Part shown: piece by piece, positions 16,662 through 25,300 of the stretch
Layout of the letters: every line of letters begins with the position of its first letter
How positions within the stretch are numbered: the stretch's first letter is position 1
Assembly (NCBI GenBank): GCA_964482325.1
Contig: CAYZXD010000021.1
Coordinates: 1 to 40,059 of the forward strand
DNA length: 40,059 bases
Origin: CAYZJV01 sp964482325
Lineage (GTDB): Bacteria > Spirochaetota > Spirochaetia > Sphaerochaetales > Sphaerochaetaceae
Reading direction: 5' to 3'
Position numbers and translations under genes: made by a program
Notes under the pieces: generated by a model
What the model was told of the DNA's origin: nothing
The model's input: only the letters and a program-made list of their open reading frames with translations
Database searches by the model: none

Positions 16662-18347
16662 TTACTGTTTCAATGTGTCAAGGAATCCAAACACGTTAAA
16701 TGGAAGGGATCCCAGTGCATAGGTGAATCCGATAGAGACTGAAACACCGCCCAGTTGCAGGTTCTCCTGTTCTATCGAGTAAAAACTTTGTTCTATATCA
16801 TTCTTTTCATAGATGGTTGCATACGGTGTAAATCCATGTTTATAACTACCGATCAATGCCACGCGCCAATCGGCATTCAGCATATATCCCAACTCCAGCA
16901 TCCCCTTTAACCCGAAAGCTCTGTGGGTAATTGTGTGTTTGTTCCCATCAAAGCTGTACTGAGCAGTGAGAAAATCAATACCGGCTGAAAGGCCGGCACG
17001 GGCATAGAGGCGACCTCCGATTCCTTTGGAGATGCCCACATAGGGTGAGAGTATCGAAAGGGTTGCCAGATCCGCAGATGCAGTTCTGGGGAAACCCGCC
17101 TGTGCATCAAAGGTGAGAAAAACCTGAGGGATCTGTAAGATCGGGGCAAGATTATAGGAAAAAAGGGCACCTAGGTGAAACTGTGCAGTACTCTCACTGG
17201 TAATACCTGGATCGGCAGACGGGGCTGTGACATGCTCAGGTTGGATACAGCTGCGGGTGGTAGTTCCCCCATAGATACTCATATCGATACCGAGCCGGGG
17301 ATGTTCCATAAGCACATCGCCGATACTTGCGCGGGTTCCCATCAGCTGCCGTGCCGATGAAAGGGTACTGGGATCGCTGATATTATCTGCAGCATACACC
17401 ACGCGTGCAAATCCCTTGCGATAGGGTACGGCTTCACCGTCAGTTCCTTCGCGATATCCCATGATGTAATAGCCATCATCAAGTTGTATTCCCTCATTCC
17501 GTCCGAGCGGAAAGGAGAAGGTTTTTCCTTCACGTTGGACAATCTGAGCCTGCAGTTTGAATTCATCAAAGTTCTTCGTTTCAACCGAGAGGTTCTTTGC
17601 AAAAGCAAGCATTGCATCGTGTACAGCATACTCAAAAGCAGATAAGTACCACACCATATTGCCGAAGGAGAATGTGTAGTCCGATCTTTGATAATCGACG
17701 AATCCCATGGTCCAGGTATCAGCCTGGAGCACTTTTCTCACCGAGGAGGTACCGTCTTCTGACACATCAATCTTCCACCAGATGATACCTCCTGCAATGT
17801 GAATAATATCGCGTCCCTCATCATTGAACTGCACTGAAGCTGATGAGATATACGGAAGATAGATATATGCAGAGTTATACAATGCAGCAAGTTCTTCTGA
17901 TGTCATCTGATAGCTGTGTGCTTTGGTTGCTGCGAAAGTCTGAAAACTTGCTTCGTCTTTGAAATTGTCCCTTCGGGCCTGCTGTATCTCCGGAGCATTG
18001 AGTATGGCGAGAATTTCACTGACTATGGTATCGTGAACCAGTTCAGTGAGTCGCTGGGTATTCATCGTGAATTGTGAGCGCATGGAATCGGAAAAGGTGC
18101 GTTTCAACTGATCGGGAATTTCATTGAAATCAAATCGCGGCATTTCGATGTAGAAGCGGAGAAACTGTTGAAATCTTTCCATGTCAAATGCCCAGCGGTT
18201 GTACACAAGAGGTCGGGCAAGCGGAAAAACATATACCGTATCAAGTGCAGTAATGGATTTTCGTACGTATGAGCCCTGTTGAGCTGCATCAATGGTCCAT
18301 GGCATCAGACACAGTGCCAGTAAGAGGACCGACAGGGCTTTTTTCAT
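16662..18347 (-). CDS. Exported outer-membrane-type protein with predicted C-terminal beta-barrel
   Basis: The 561-residue protein has a cleavable signal peptide (cut near AA-QQ, about 21-22). Its N-terminal half (about 30-350) is globular, with YIYLPYISSASVQFNDEGRD and a GYREGTDGEAVPYRKGF repeat-like beta segment. From about 375 onward, alternating strands such as HLGALFSYNLAP, SPYVGISKGIGG, LYARAGLSAGIDF, GMLELGYM and VSVSIGFTYAL suggest an eight-strand or similar barrel. The chain ends in Gln rather than Phe. AAGGAG lies eight bases before the ATG. It is the first gene of the cassette with two lipoproteins. Its function is not recognised. Confidence 0.7.
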   Translation of the reverse strand: MKKALSVLLLALCLMPWTIDAAQQGSYVRKSITALDTVYVFPLARPLVYNRWAFDMERFQQFLRFYIEMPRFDFNEIPDQLKRTFSDSMRSQFTMNTQRLTELVHDTIVSEILAILNAPEIQQARRDNFKDEASFQTFAATKAHSYQMTSEELAALYNSAYIYLPYISSASVQFNDEGRDIIHIAGGIIWWKIDVSEDGTSSVRKVLQADTWTMGFVDYQRSDYTFSFGNMVWYLSAFEYAVHDAMLAFAKNLSVETKNFDEFKLQAQIVQREGKTFSFPLGRNEGIQLDDGYYIMGYREGTDGEAVPYRKGFARVVYAADNISDPSTLSSARQLMGTRASIGDVLMEHPRLGIDMSIYGGTTTRSCIQPEHVTAPSADPGITSESTAQFHLGALFSYNLAPILQIPQVFLTFDAQAGFPRTASADLATLSILSPYVGISKGIGGRLYARAGLSAGIDFLTAQYSFDGNKHTITHRAFGLKGMLELGYMLNADWRVALIGSYKHGFTPYATIYEKNDIEQSFYSIEQENLQLGGVSVSIGFTYALGSLPFNVFGFLDTLKQ

Positions 18348-18384
18348 AGAACGTTCTCCTTGCTATATGGTATTACTGAGCCCA

Positions 18385-18413
18385 ATCATACCAACTATTG
18401 TGAGGGCATACAA
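18385..18413 (-). promoter_or_regulatory. Promoter of the envelope cassette
   Basis: On the minus strand TTGTAT (18413-18408), a 17-base spacer and TATGAT (18390-18385) preceded by TGG make an extended -10 promoter. The predicted start near 18378 gives a leader of about 30 bases before the ATG at 18347. Confidence 0.6.
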
Positions 18414-18430
18414 TGAAAAACTCTTCCCCC

Positions 18431-18459
18431 TTGATATCTTGGAAAAACTGGAGTATCCA
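18431..18459 (+). promoter_or_regulatory. Possible promoter of the DUF1611-epimerase operon
   Basis: TTGATA (18431-18436), a 17-base spacer and TATCCA (18454-18459) are correctly spaced, but the -10 matches only three of six bases. It lies just upstream of the Shine-Dalgarno at 18475 and back to back with the envelope cassette promoter. Confidence 0.35.
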
Positions 18460-18474
18460 TTAACAGTGGTAGAT

Positions 18475-18480
18475 AGGAGG
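18475..18480 (+). promoter_or_regulatory. Shine-Dalgarno that sets the DUF1611 start
   Basis: AGGAGG lies nine bases before ATG 18490. The reading frame continues upstream to 18292, but no comparable site precedes the earlier starts, and the longer frame would run into the divergent gene. Confidence 0.75.
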
Positions 18481-18489
18481 ACTGTGCAG

Positions 18490-19569
18490 ATGATTGATGG
18501 TGTTGCTTTGGTGTATTGTGATGAACATTTTGATACGATATGGGGAAAAACAGCCCACGGCCTGGTTCGTTTTACTGAACGGTATGATGTCGTTGCCGTT
18601 GTCGATAGTACGCATGTTGGGGAAGATGCCGGAACGGTCCTTGATGGTATTGAGCGGAATATCCCGATATTCGGCACCATTGATGATGCAGTTGCCCACT
18701 ACCGGGAGAGTGAGCATCCGATCACGCATTTGGTATTCGGCATTGCAACCGATGGGGGGCGTCTCACTGAGAAGATGCATCAGGATCTGTTACATGCAAT
18801 TGACCTTGGTCTGCACATCGATTGCGGTCTGCATTACTTCCTTTCCGAGGACCCGGAGATGCAGGAATTGGCTGAAAAGCGCGGGGTGACTCTGCGAGAT
18901 ATTAGAAAGATTCCCCCGCGGGATCAGTTGCATGGATATACCGGACGTATTAAAGAAGTGCAATCCTTTCGGATCGCCATGCTGGGAACCGATTCTTCTA
19001 TCGGAAAACGTACGATTGCCTGGAAACTGGTAGAGGCTTTCCGGAAACGGGGTATGTCGGCGGAACTTATCGGTACCGGACAAACTGCATGGCTGCAGGG
19101 AGCTCGGTACGGAGTACGCATGGATGCGCTGATCAATGATTTTGTTGCCGGGGAGATTGAGCATGCTATTTTACAGGCTTGGGATGAGCAGAAGCCACAG
19201 GTGATGGTCATTGAGGGGCAGGGGAGTCTTCTCAATCCGCTCTATCCGGGAGGCTTTGAAATCTGTGCAGCAAGTCAGCCGCACGTGATAGTGATGCAGC
19301 ACGCTCCGTTGAGAAGGGATTACGACGGGATTCCCGGCACTCCGCTTCATCCCCTCGATCGACAGATTCAGGCAGTCGAACTGATAGCTGACCGCCCGGT
19401 AGTTGCCATCACAATTAACCATGAAGAAATGAAACCGGAAGAGATAGATGCCCACTGTGATCGCATTGAGCGGGAAACGGGACGAGTTACCCGCGATGGA
19501 CTGGTGCACGATTTAGATCCCGTACTTGATGTGCTCATTGCCCGAATGGAGCAGAAGGATAGTGTATGA
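18490..19569 (+). CDS. DUF1611 family protein (DgcN-like)
   Basis: The 359-residue protein has two parts. The N-terminal half looks Rossmann-like: KTAHGLVRF (20-28), VVAVVDSTHVGED (34-46) and LVFGIATDGGRL (81-92). The C-terminal half has a P-loop-like GTDSSIGKRT (166-175) and EGQGSLLNP (242-250). These are DUF1611 features. A family member, DgcN, acetylates D-glutamate and works with an epimerase-superfamily partner, DgcA. The next gene is such an epimerase and overlaps by ATGA. A role in D-amino-acid or dipeptide turnover is therefore likely, but the substrate is inferred. The start at 18490 is set by AGGAGG; the open frame reaches back to 18292. Confidence 0.85.
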   Translation: MIDGVALVYCDEHFDTIWGKTAHGLVRFTERYDVVAVVDSTHVGEDAGTVLDGIERNIPIFGTIDDAVAHYRESEHPITHLVFGIATDGGRLTEKMHQDLLHAIDLGLHIDCGLHYFLSEDPEMQELAEKRGVTLRDIRKIPPRDQLHGYTGRIKEVQSFRIAMLGTDSSIGKRTIAWKLVEAFRKRGMSAELIGTGQTAWLQGARYGVRMDALINDFVAGEIEHAILQAWDEQKPQVMVIEGQGSLLNPLYPGGFEICAASQPHVIVMQHAPLRRDYDGIPGTPLHPLDRQIQAVELIADRPVVAITINHEEMKPEEIDAHCDRIERETGRVTRDGLVHDLDPVLDVLIARMEQKDSV

Positions 19570-20633
19570 AGATAACAGGATGTGAAATCTGGCCGATCAC
19601 CCTCACCCTTGAAGAACCGTTTACCATTGCCTACTCAACGATGGATCATGCCATCAATTATATTCTCCGTATCGATACCGATGCTGGAATTTCAGGATTT
19701 GGCTGCAGTGCATTTGATGAAGAAGTCACCGGGGAAAACGAGCATACCATTGACCGTGCGTTACACGAAATTGCCAGTCCCATGTTGCTTGGCGAGGATC
19801 CGTTAGCCTATCGTGATGTACTCAGTCGGGTACACGCACAACTTGCTGATCAGCCGACGGCTCTTGCTGCGGTGGATATGGCCCTCTTTGATATTCTGGG
19901 AAAACAGGTCGGGTTGCCGGTATATCGACTGCTTGGGGGGAGTCGGACTGCTATGCTCTCAAGCATTACCATAGGAATTCGACCCATCACCGAAGTGCTT
20001 GAAAAAGCAAAGCAATGGACGCGCAGAGGGTATAAAGCACTGAAGATCAAAGGAGGGGTCTCCTTTGAAGAAGATACCGAAAAACTGTACCGGCTTCGGG
20101 AAACCATAGGGCAGGATATTCAGATTTATTTTGATGCAAATCAGGGATATACCCGAGAAGAGGCTCTTGCGATCATGCAGGTCCTGACCCATGTAGGAGC
20201 GAAGTTCATCGAGCAGCCATGTCATAAAAAAGATCTTAGTGCCTTTTCATCCCTATCAGAATTCTCAGGAAAGTGCATACCGGTCATGGCTGATGAGGCC
20301 GTTCTTGGACCTGAAGATGTGCATCAGGTGATAGCTGCCGGTGGTGCTGATATGTTTAATATTAAATTGGCAAAGACCGGAGGAATTCTCCGTGCTTTGG
20401 AACTTGATGCAGTAGCTCGCTCGTATGGGAGCCGTACGATGGTCGGCTGTATGGACGAAGCCGGATTGGGAATTGCTGCTGCACTGCATGTGGCGCTTGC
20501 CTGTCCCAACGTTCAGTATGCTGATCTTGATGGCCATGTAGAGTTTATCGACGATCCGTCTTATGATGCGGTGAAAATTGTGAATGGGTATGTGATTCCC
20601 CATGATCAACCGGGACTCGGGTTCACATTCTGA
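19566..20633 (+). CDS. Enolase-superfamily dipeptide epimerase / N-acyl amino acid racemase (DgcA-like)
   Basis: The 355-residue enzyme has the muconate-lactonising subgroup layout. The catalytic pair is K160-x-K162 in ALKIKGG, metal ligands are D190 (FDAN), E216 (IEQP) and D243 (MADEA), and the opposite base is K267 or K268 in NIKLAKTGG. The C-terminal YADLDGH (318-324) is typical of L-Ala-D/L-Glu epimerases. These enzymes invert the alpha carbon of an amino acid residue. Possible substrates are L-Ala-D-Glu from cell-wall recycling or N-acetyl-D-glutamate, the latter suggested by the overlapping DUF1611 gene. The loop CMDEAGLG (295-302) differs from familiar sequences and may shift specificity. 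Confidence 0.88.
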   Translation: MKITGCEIWPITLTLEEPFTIAYSTMDHAINYILRIDTDAGISGFGCSAFDEEVTGENEHTIDRALHEIASPMLLGEDPLAYRDVLSRVHAQLADQPTALAAVDMALFDILGKQVGLPVYRLLGGSRTAMLSSITIGIRPITEVLEKAKQWTRRGYKALKIKGGVSFEEDTEKLYRLRETIGQDIQIYFDANQGYTREEALAIMQVLTHVGAKFIEQPCHKKDLSAFSSLSEFSGKCIPVMADEAVLGPEDVHQVIAAGGADMFNIKLAKTGGILRALELDAVARSYGSRTMVGCMDEAGLGIAAALHVALACPNVQYADLDGHVEFIDDPSYDAVKIVNGYVIPHDQPGLGFTF

Positions 20634-20727
20634 AACAATTTTTCACCTCGTTTTCAAATAGTGAAACAAGTTCTGCCAACTTCTTACATTTTCCCTTTAT
20701 TTCGGTCTCATTAAGTAACAATTTGCT

Positions 20728-20756
20728 TTGACGTGTCCTTTTTCGCATGTAATAAT
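20728..20756 (+). promoter_or_regulatory. Promoter of the NhaC-type antiporter gene
   Basis: TTGACG (20728-20733), a 17-base spacer and AATAAT (20751-20756) make a good sigma-70-type promoter. The predicted start near 20763 gives a leader of about 29 bases that includes the AAGGGGGT Shine-Dalgarno. The antiporter can thus be made independently of the epimerase operon upstream. Confidence 0.6.
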
Positions 20757-20791
20757 TGACATAAAAGTACAAAGAGAAAAGGGGGTCGTTT

Positions 20792-22369
20792 ATGTTTGGA
20801 ATCTGGTCTCTGGTACCACCGCTCGTGGCTGTAGTCCTGGCCATTGTCACACGAAAAGTGGTCATCTCGCTTTTTTTCAGTGTATGGGTTGGAGGACTCA
20901 TCCTGAATGGAGGAAATCCGTTTGCTGCAGTCGCATCATCATTCACCTGGATGATGGAGGTGATGACTGACGGATGGAATGCACGGTTTCTTGTGCTTGT
21001 AGCATTCCTGGGTATCGGTGCTGCATTTATGTATAAGGTAGGAGGTTCTTATGCATTGGTGCGTTCCCTGGAGAGCAAAATCAATACGCGGAGAAGAGCT
21101 CAGATGTTCGGTTGGATTCTCGGTATTGTGGTGTTCTTCAATGACTATGTAAACTCGGTTATCGCCGGTAATGCATCGAAGGATATCAATGCGAAATATC
21201 GGGTATCGAAGGAGAAATTCGCCTATATCCTTGATGCTACGGCTGCTCCGATGGCTACGATCGGACCTGTTTCTGACTGGATCGGATTTCAGGTTTCGCT
21301 GATTGGTGCGGCATTTGTTTCCATGTCATTCGTGGAAACACAGCCGTATTTTGCATTTCTGTCGTCAATCCAATGGAACTTCTACAGTGTCTTAAGTTTG
21401 GTCGCAGTCCCCATTTTTATTCTCGGCAAGGATTTTGGACCGATGGCAAAGGCTGAGATGCGGGCTTTGGAGACGGGGAAACTGATTGAAGACGGTGCAG
21501 TTCCCCTTTCATCTGTTGAAATGGATCTTGGTGAACCGATCAATCAGGAAAAAGCAAATATCTTGTTCTTTATTCTCCCCCTGATCACGTTGATCGGCGT
21601 AGGGGTATGGGCATTGTGGTATACAGGAGGCGGCCCTGAGGGGAAAAACATGATGGACGCTCTTGCAGATACGCAGGTTGATGTTGCACTGCAGTGGGCA
21701 GCATTTGCCATGACGCTAGTCGGTGTTATCCTCGCAATTATCCAGAAGTTCAGCTTCAAAGATATTGAGGATACCGTCATGGGTGGTATTCGTACCATGT
21801 TGCCGGCACTGATCATCATGATCCTCGCTTGGTCAATCGGAACGGTTACCGATGCCCTCGGCACTGCCGATTTCGTGGTCTCTTCAACTGAAAGTTGGAT
21901 GAGCCCGGCTTTATTGCCTTTCCTGATTTTTATTATCTGTATGTTTATCTCTTTCTCAACTGGAACGAGCTGGGGAACCATGGCAATTATGACACCGATT
22001 GGTGTACCGCTTGCCTATTCGATCGGCGGTCTGCCACTGATCCACATTATCATCGGAGCAATTTTTGCCGGGGCCATTTTCGGTGACCACTGCAGTCCCA
22101 TATCCGATACTACCGTAATGGCATCAATTTTTGCCGGTTCAGACCATATTGCTCACGTGAAAACGCAGGTGCCGTATGCATTGCTGGTAGCTGGTATCTC
22201 CGCTGTACTCTACTTAGTATCTTCCTTCCTACCGATCGGTTGGTTGTTGATGATCATCGGTATAGCGGCGTTGTTTATTCTTTCCAAACTCCTGGGGAAT
22301 TGGTATCAGAAGAAGCACTTCACTGAAGAAGAGCGGGCACTGCTTGATACAAATCACGCACCGGTATGA
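20792..22369 (+). CDS. nhaC: NhaC-family Na+/H+ antiporter or related amino-acid/organic-acid exchanger
   Basis: The 525-residue polytopic membrane protein matches the NhaC superfamily. Features include FFNDYVNSVIAGNASKDI (about 114-131), the DATAAPMATIGPVSDW stretch (about 148-163), a C-terminal FSTGTSWGTMAIMTPIG and FGDHCSPISDTTVMAS with conserved Asp residues. About twelve hydrophobic helices are visible. NhaC relatives exchange Na+ with H+ or with malate/lactate or amino acids. Here it follows the DUF1611-epimerase pair, with its own promoter in the 158-base gap, so it might move the pathway's substrate or simply power it. AAGGGGGT precedes the ATG by five bases. Confidence 0.88.
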   Translation: MFGIWSLVPPLVAVVLAIVTRKVVISLFFSVWVGGLILNGGNPFAAVASSFTWMMEVMTDGWNARFLVLVAFLGIGAAFMYKVGGSYALVRSLESKINTRRRAQMFGWILGIVVFFNDYVNSVIAGNASKDINAKYRVSKEKFAYILDATAAPMATIGPVSDWIGFQVSLIGAAFVSMSFVETQPYFAFLSSIQWNFYSVLSLVAVPIFILGKDFGPMAKAEMRALETGKLIEDGAVPLSSVEMDLGEPINQEKANILFFILPLITLIGVGVWALWYTGGGPEGKNMMDALADTQVDVALQWAAFAMTLVGVILAIIQKFSFKDIEDTVMGGIRTMLPALIIMILAWSIGTVTDALGTADFVVSSTESWMSPALLPFLIFIICMFISFSTGTSWGTMAIMTPIGVPLAYSIGGLPLIHIIIGAIFAGAIFGDHCSPISDTTVMASIFAGSDHIAHVKTQVPYALLVAGISAVLYLVSSFLPIGWLLMIIGIAALFILSKLLGNWYQKKHFTEEERALLDTNHAPV

Positions 22370-22380
22370 TAACTTACCTG

Positions 22381-22405
22381 AGGAGGCCGGAAATCCCGGC
22401 CTCCT
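22381..22405. terminator. Terminator-like hairpin between convergent genes
   Basis: AGGAGGCCGG (22381-22390) and CCGGCCTCCT (22396-22405) form a perfect ten-base-pair stem with a five-base loop. It lies between the antiporter stop and the convergent ABC permease stop. No long T-run follows on either strand, so it may act as a weak bidirectional terminator or 3' protector. Confidence 0.65.
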
Positions 22406-22438
22406 TCAATACTTAGTTGGATGAACACTGGTGAAAAG

Positions 22439-24076
22439 TTACATGAGTGTTCCCCGTTTGAGAATGGTCTTGTTAACCAGAAACAACGGAACTACCGTTG
22501 ATATAATCAATATTACTGACAAAGCAGAAGCTCGACCGTAATCTGTACTGGTAACAGCCTGATAAATCATTACCGGCATCGTCTGTGTTCGTGCTGTATA
22601 GAGAACAATCGAAGAACTCAGCTCTGCGAGCGTAGTTACCCACGCTAGCACCGCCCCTGACAGTATACCTGATCCGAGGAGTCTAAGGGTAATTTTCCAA
22701 AACGTCCTTGGGGGAGAATACCCGAGGCTGATGGAAGCTTCTTCAATGCTGGGACTTATCTGATACAGGAGGGACGAACTTGAGCGTACTACAAACGGTA
22801 GCTTACGCATGATCAGCGATATCACCAGGATAGTCGACGTACCTGTTAGAATGAGTGGCCCCGTGTTGAATGAATAGGTAAGTGCCAATCCGTATACGGT
22901 TCCTGCTATGACAAAGGGAAGCATTACCACAAGATCAAGAACTGTCGAACTGATCGATCTGAAACGAGTGAGCACATAACCGATGAGTACTCCAATCCCG
23001 GTAACGAAGAACGTCGTAATGAATGTGTATTGGTAGGAATTTTTGACAGGACGCATAGCCCGTGAAAATACCGATTGGAAGTTTTCTAATGTCAAATTAT
23101 AGTGCATTACCGGTCCCTGATATTCCAAAAAGGCAGTGACGATCAGTACCGTGAATGGAAGCAATGGCAACAGGCACAAGGTATAGGCAACAATGGTTGC
23201 GATGGTTCGAGGAACTCGGCCAAGCGAGATAATTTCGATTGGCCGGGTGCTTTTCATGGTGAAACTCTTTTTAGCCAGATACAGACGTTGCAATACCAAG
23301 ACACCGGATGTGGTTGCGAGTAATATGATACTCAATGCACCTGCCATCGAAGGATTCCCCCCCATTTCGTTAATAAACAACTGGTAGGCTCTCGTTGCCA
23401 ACACGGGTAGTCCTTCGCCGATAATTGCCGGAACACCGAAGTTTTCCACAGCCTGCATAAATACCAGAAGTCCACCTGACAAGATAGAGGGAATTACCAA
23501 CGGTAACGTGACTCGGAAGGTGGTATTCACCCGACCATGACCGAGACTGAGGGATGCTTCTTCCAAAGCAGGGTCAATTGACTGCAGTGCGCCAAGTACT
23601 AACAGGAACACGAAAGGGTAGTAAGTGAATGCATATACAAGAACGATGCCCCACCACCCATAGATGGATGTAAACGGGATCCCGATGGCATTAAGGAATC
23701 GGGAAATAAAACCAGATCTGCCGAGTAATAATACCCATGCATAGGCGCCGACAAAGGTGGGAAGCACCACCGGTAGGGTTCCAAAAGTTTTTAGTACCGT
23801 TTTCCCGGGAATATCTGTTTTCCCTACGAGATAGGCAAGCGGCAATCCTATAGCAATGGAAAGGAGTACCGCTTGAAGGGACAGTACCACACTGTTGTAC
23901 AAAGATTTCCAATAATAAGCTTGTGAGAAAAATTCACCGTAATTAGCCCAGGTGAACTGTGTGCCCTCAGCATCGCGAAAACTTGAAATGAAAATGGAAG
24001 ACATCGGATAGATGAGAAATACCACAAACAAGAGGAATGCTCCAATTTTTACCAGTTTCCAGAATAGGGAATTCAT
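22439..24076 (-). CDS. Fbp/Afu-type ABC transporter permease (fused double domain)
   Basis: The 545-residue membrane protein has two binding-protein-dependent transport domains in one chain. Each carries an EAA loop: EEASLSLGHGRVNTTF in the first and EEASISLGYSPPRTFW in the second. About twelve hydrophobic helices are visible. This is the FbpB arrangement, used for ferric iron, 2-aminoethylphosphonate, thiamine or sugar phosphates. Its ATG overlaps the ATPase stop (ATGA at 24076-24073). The substrate cannot be settled from the sequence. Confidence 0.9.
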   Translation of the reverse strand: MNSLFWKLVKIGAFLLFVVFLIYPMSSIFISSFRDAEGTQFTWANYGEFFSQAYYWKSLYNSVVLSLQAVLLSIAIGLPLAYLVGKTDIPGKTVLKTFGTLPVVLPTFVGAYAWVLLLGRSGFISRFLNAIGIPFTSIYGWWGIVLVYAFTYYPFVFLLVLGALQSIDPALEEASLSLGHGRVNTTFRVTLPLVIPSILSGGLLVFMQAVENFGVPAIIGEGLPVLATRAYQLFINEMGGNPSMAGALSIILLATTSGVLVLQRLYLAKKSFTMKSTRPIEIISLGRVPRTIATIVAYTLCLLPLLPFTVLIVTAFLEYQGPVMHYNLTLENFQSVFSRAMRPVKNSYQYTFITTFFVTGIGVLIGYVLTRFRSISSTVLDLVVMLPFVIAGTVYGLALTYSFNTGPLILTGTSTILVISLIMRKLPFVVRSSSSLLYQISPSIEEASISLGYSPPRTFWKITLRLLGSGILSGAVLAWVTTLAELSSSIVLYTARTQTMPVMIYQAVTSTDYGRASALSVILIISTVVPLFLVNKTILKRGTLM

Positions 24077-25191
24077 TGGTGTTCCTCCTGCTCGGCGAAG
24101 ACGGTCACATCCTCTATCTTATATCGTAATACCACCGGTTCCCCTTCAGTGGGGAACCGTCCCACCGTCTCATACAGCGACAGTACTTCCAGAACAAGAT
24201 CATCTTCGATTCTGATGAATGAGCGGAGAAGAGACCCGCCGTATTCGCTGTGTTCGACAATACCGCGGATAATTCCATGATGTTCATCCTGTGCCGTCGA
24301 TTCGCCGGTAAACTGCAACATTTCCGATCGGATCAAAAAAGAGATTTGCTTTCCCGGTTCGTAGCGGGTATCCGTCATCGGTATGCGGTACTCTGCTTGG
24401 TTTCGTTTGATGGTAGCTGTCTTCTCGGTGGTTGCAACAACCGGACCGCTGATAATATTCTCATTGCCAAGAAATCGTGCGACAAAGGGAGTCCTTGGCT
24501 TCCGATACAGTTCATCCGGAGATGCAAGCTGTTCCACGCGGCCCTCTTTCATAACGGCTATCCGGTCTGAAACCGCAAGCGCTTCCGCCTGATCGTGTGT
24601 GACATATACGGTGGTGATTTTCAGTGAAGTTTGCATTTCCCGGATATCGCGCCGCATCTGAATACGCAGTTTTGCATCAAGATTGGACAGCGGTTCATCC
24701 ATCAGCAGTACTGAAGGCCGTACCACTACTGCTCGGGCTACCGCGACTCGCTGCTGCTGTCCGCCGCTGAGCTGTGCCGGCAGTCGATGTGCCAGGTTTT
24801 CCATGCCTACTAACTGTAAAGCCTCTTCTGTTCGCTTTTTGGCCTCTTCAGTAGGGACTTTACGGGATTTTAACCCATACCCGACATTCGCAGAAACGCT
24901 CATATGGGGAAATATTGCGTAGTCTTGAAAGACCATGCCGATATTTCGTTTCTGTGGAGGCAGCGTATCGATCCGCTGTTCATCAAAGTATACTTCTCCA
25001 TGATCCGGAATAACAAACCCGGCCACAGAACGAAGTAGTGTGGTTTTTCCACAACCACTTGGTCCCAAAAGGGTAAAGAATTCTCCCGGTTCTATAGTGA
25101 GAGAGATATGATCAAGTGCTACCGTTTCGGCATACGTCTTGCGAATTCCCTTGATTACCAGTGATGTGCCGTGATTCTGGGAATGATTCAT
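24073..25191 (-). CDS. Fbp/Pot-type ABC transporter ATPase
   Basis: The 372-residue ATPase has Walker A GPSGCGKTT (43-51), a Q-loop in MVFQDYAIFPHM (86-97), signature LSGGQQQR (141-148), Walker B LLMDEP (162-167) and an H-loop YVTHDQAEA. A C-terminal TOBE-like region (about 240-365) holds two beta repeats. It would energise the fused permease encoded just downstream. GAGGAG lies eight bases before the ATG. A hairpin lies in the 109-base gap between it and the binding-protein gene. Confidence 0.92.
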   Translation of the reverse strand: MNHSQNHGTSLVIKGIRKTYAETVALDHISLTIEPGEFFTLLGPSGCGKTTLLRSVAGFVIPDHGEVYFDEQRIDTLPPQKRNIGMVFQDYAIFPHMSVSANVGYGLKSRKVPTEEAKKRTEEALQLVGMENLAHRLPAQLSGGQQQRVAVARAVVVRPSVLLMDEPLSNLDAKLRIQMRRDIREMQTSLKITTVYVTHDQAEALAVSDRIAVMKEGRVEQLASPDELYRKPRTPFVARFLGNENIISGPVVATTEKTATIKRNQAEYRIPMTDTRYEPGKQISFLIRSEMLQFTGESTAQDEHHGIIRGIVEHSEYGGSLLRSFIRIEDDLVLEVLSLYETVGRFPTEGEPVVLRYKIEDVTVFAEQEEHQ

Positions 25192-25262
25192 TACTGTGAC
25201 TCCTCAGCATCTCACGCATTCCTCGAAAGGAACACGTGAGACTCATGATAATGTGTGGTGTC

Positions 25263-25279
25263 GTACAGCAGTGCTGTAC
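25263..25279 (-). other. Intercistronic palindrome after the binding-protein gene
   Basis: GTACAGCA (25263-25270) and TGCTGTAC (25272-25279) are perfect inverted repeats about a single base, able to form a six-base-pair hairpin with a five-base loop. It lies 21 bases past the binding-protein stop, a position like the hairpin at 10683-10705, and is a candidate 3' mRNA stabiliser. A protein-binding site is the alternative. Confidence 0.6.
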
Positions 25280-25300
25280 AAGAGAAAAACAATCTCTGTT

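Noticed and set aside
18292..18489. Longer N-terminus for the DUF1611 protein
   Set aside because: The extension overlaps the divergent gene and its promoter, lacks a ribosome-binding site and has no family match; ATG 18490 has AGGAGG nine bases upstream.
20641..20666. TTTCAC/GTGAAA inverted repeat downstream of the epimerase gene
   Set aside because: Only six base pairs with a 14-base loop and no T-run; not distinguishable from chance in this AT-rich gap.
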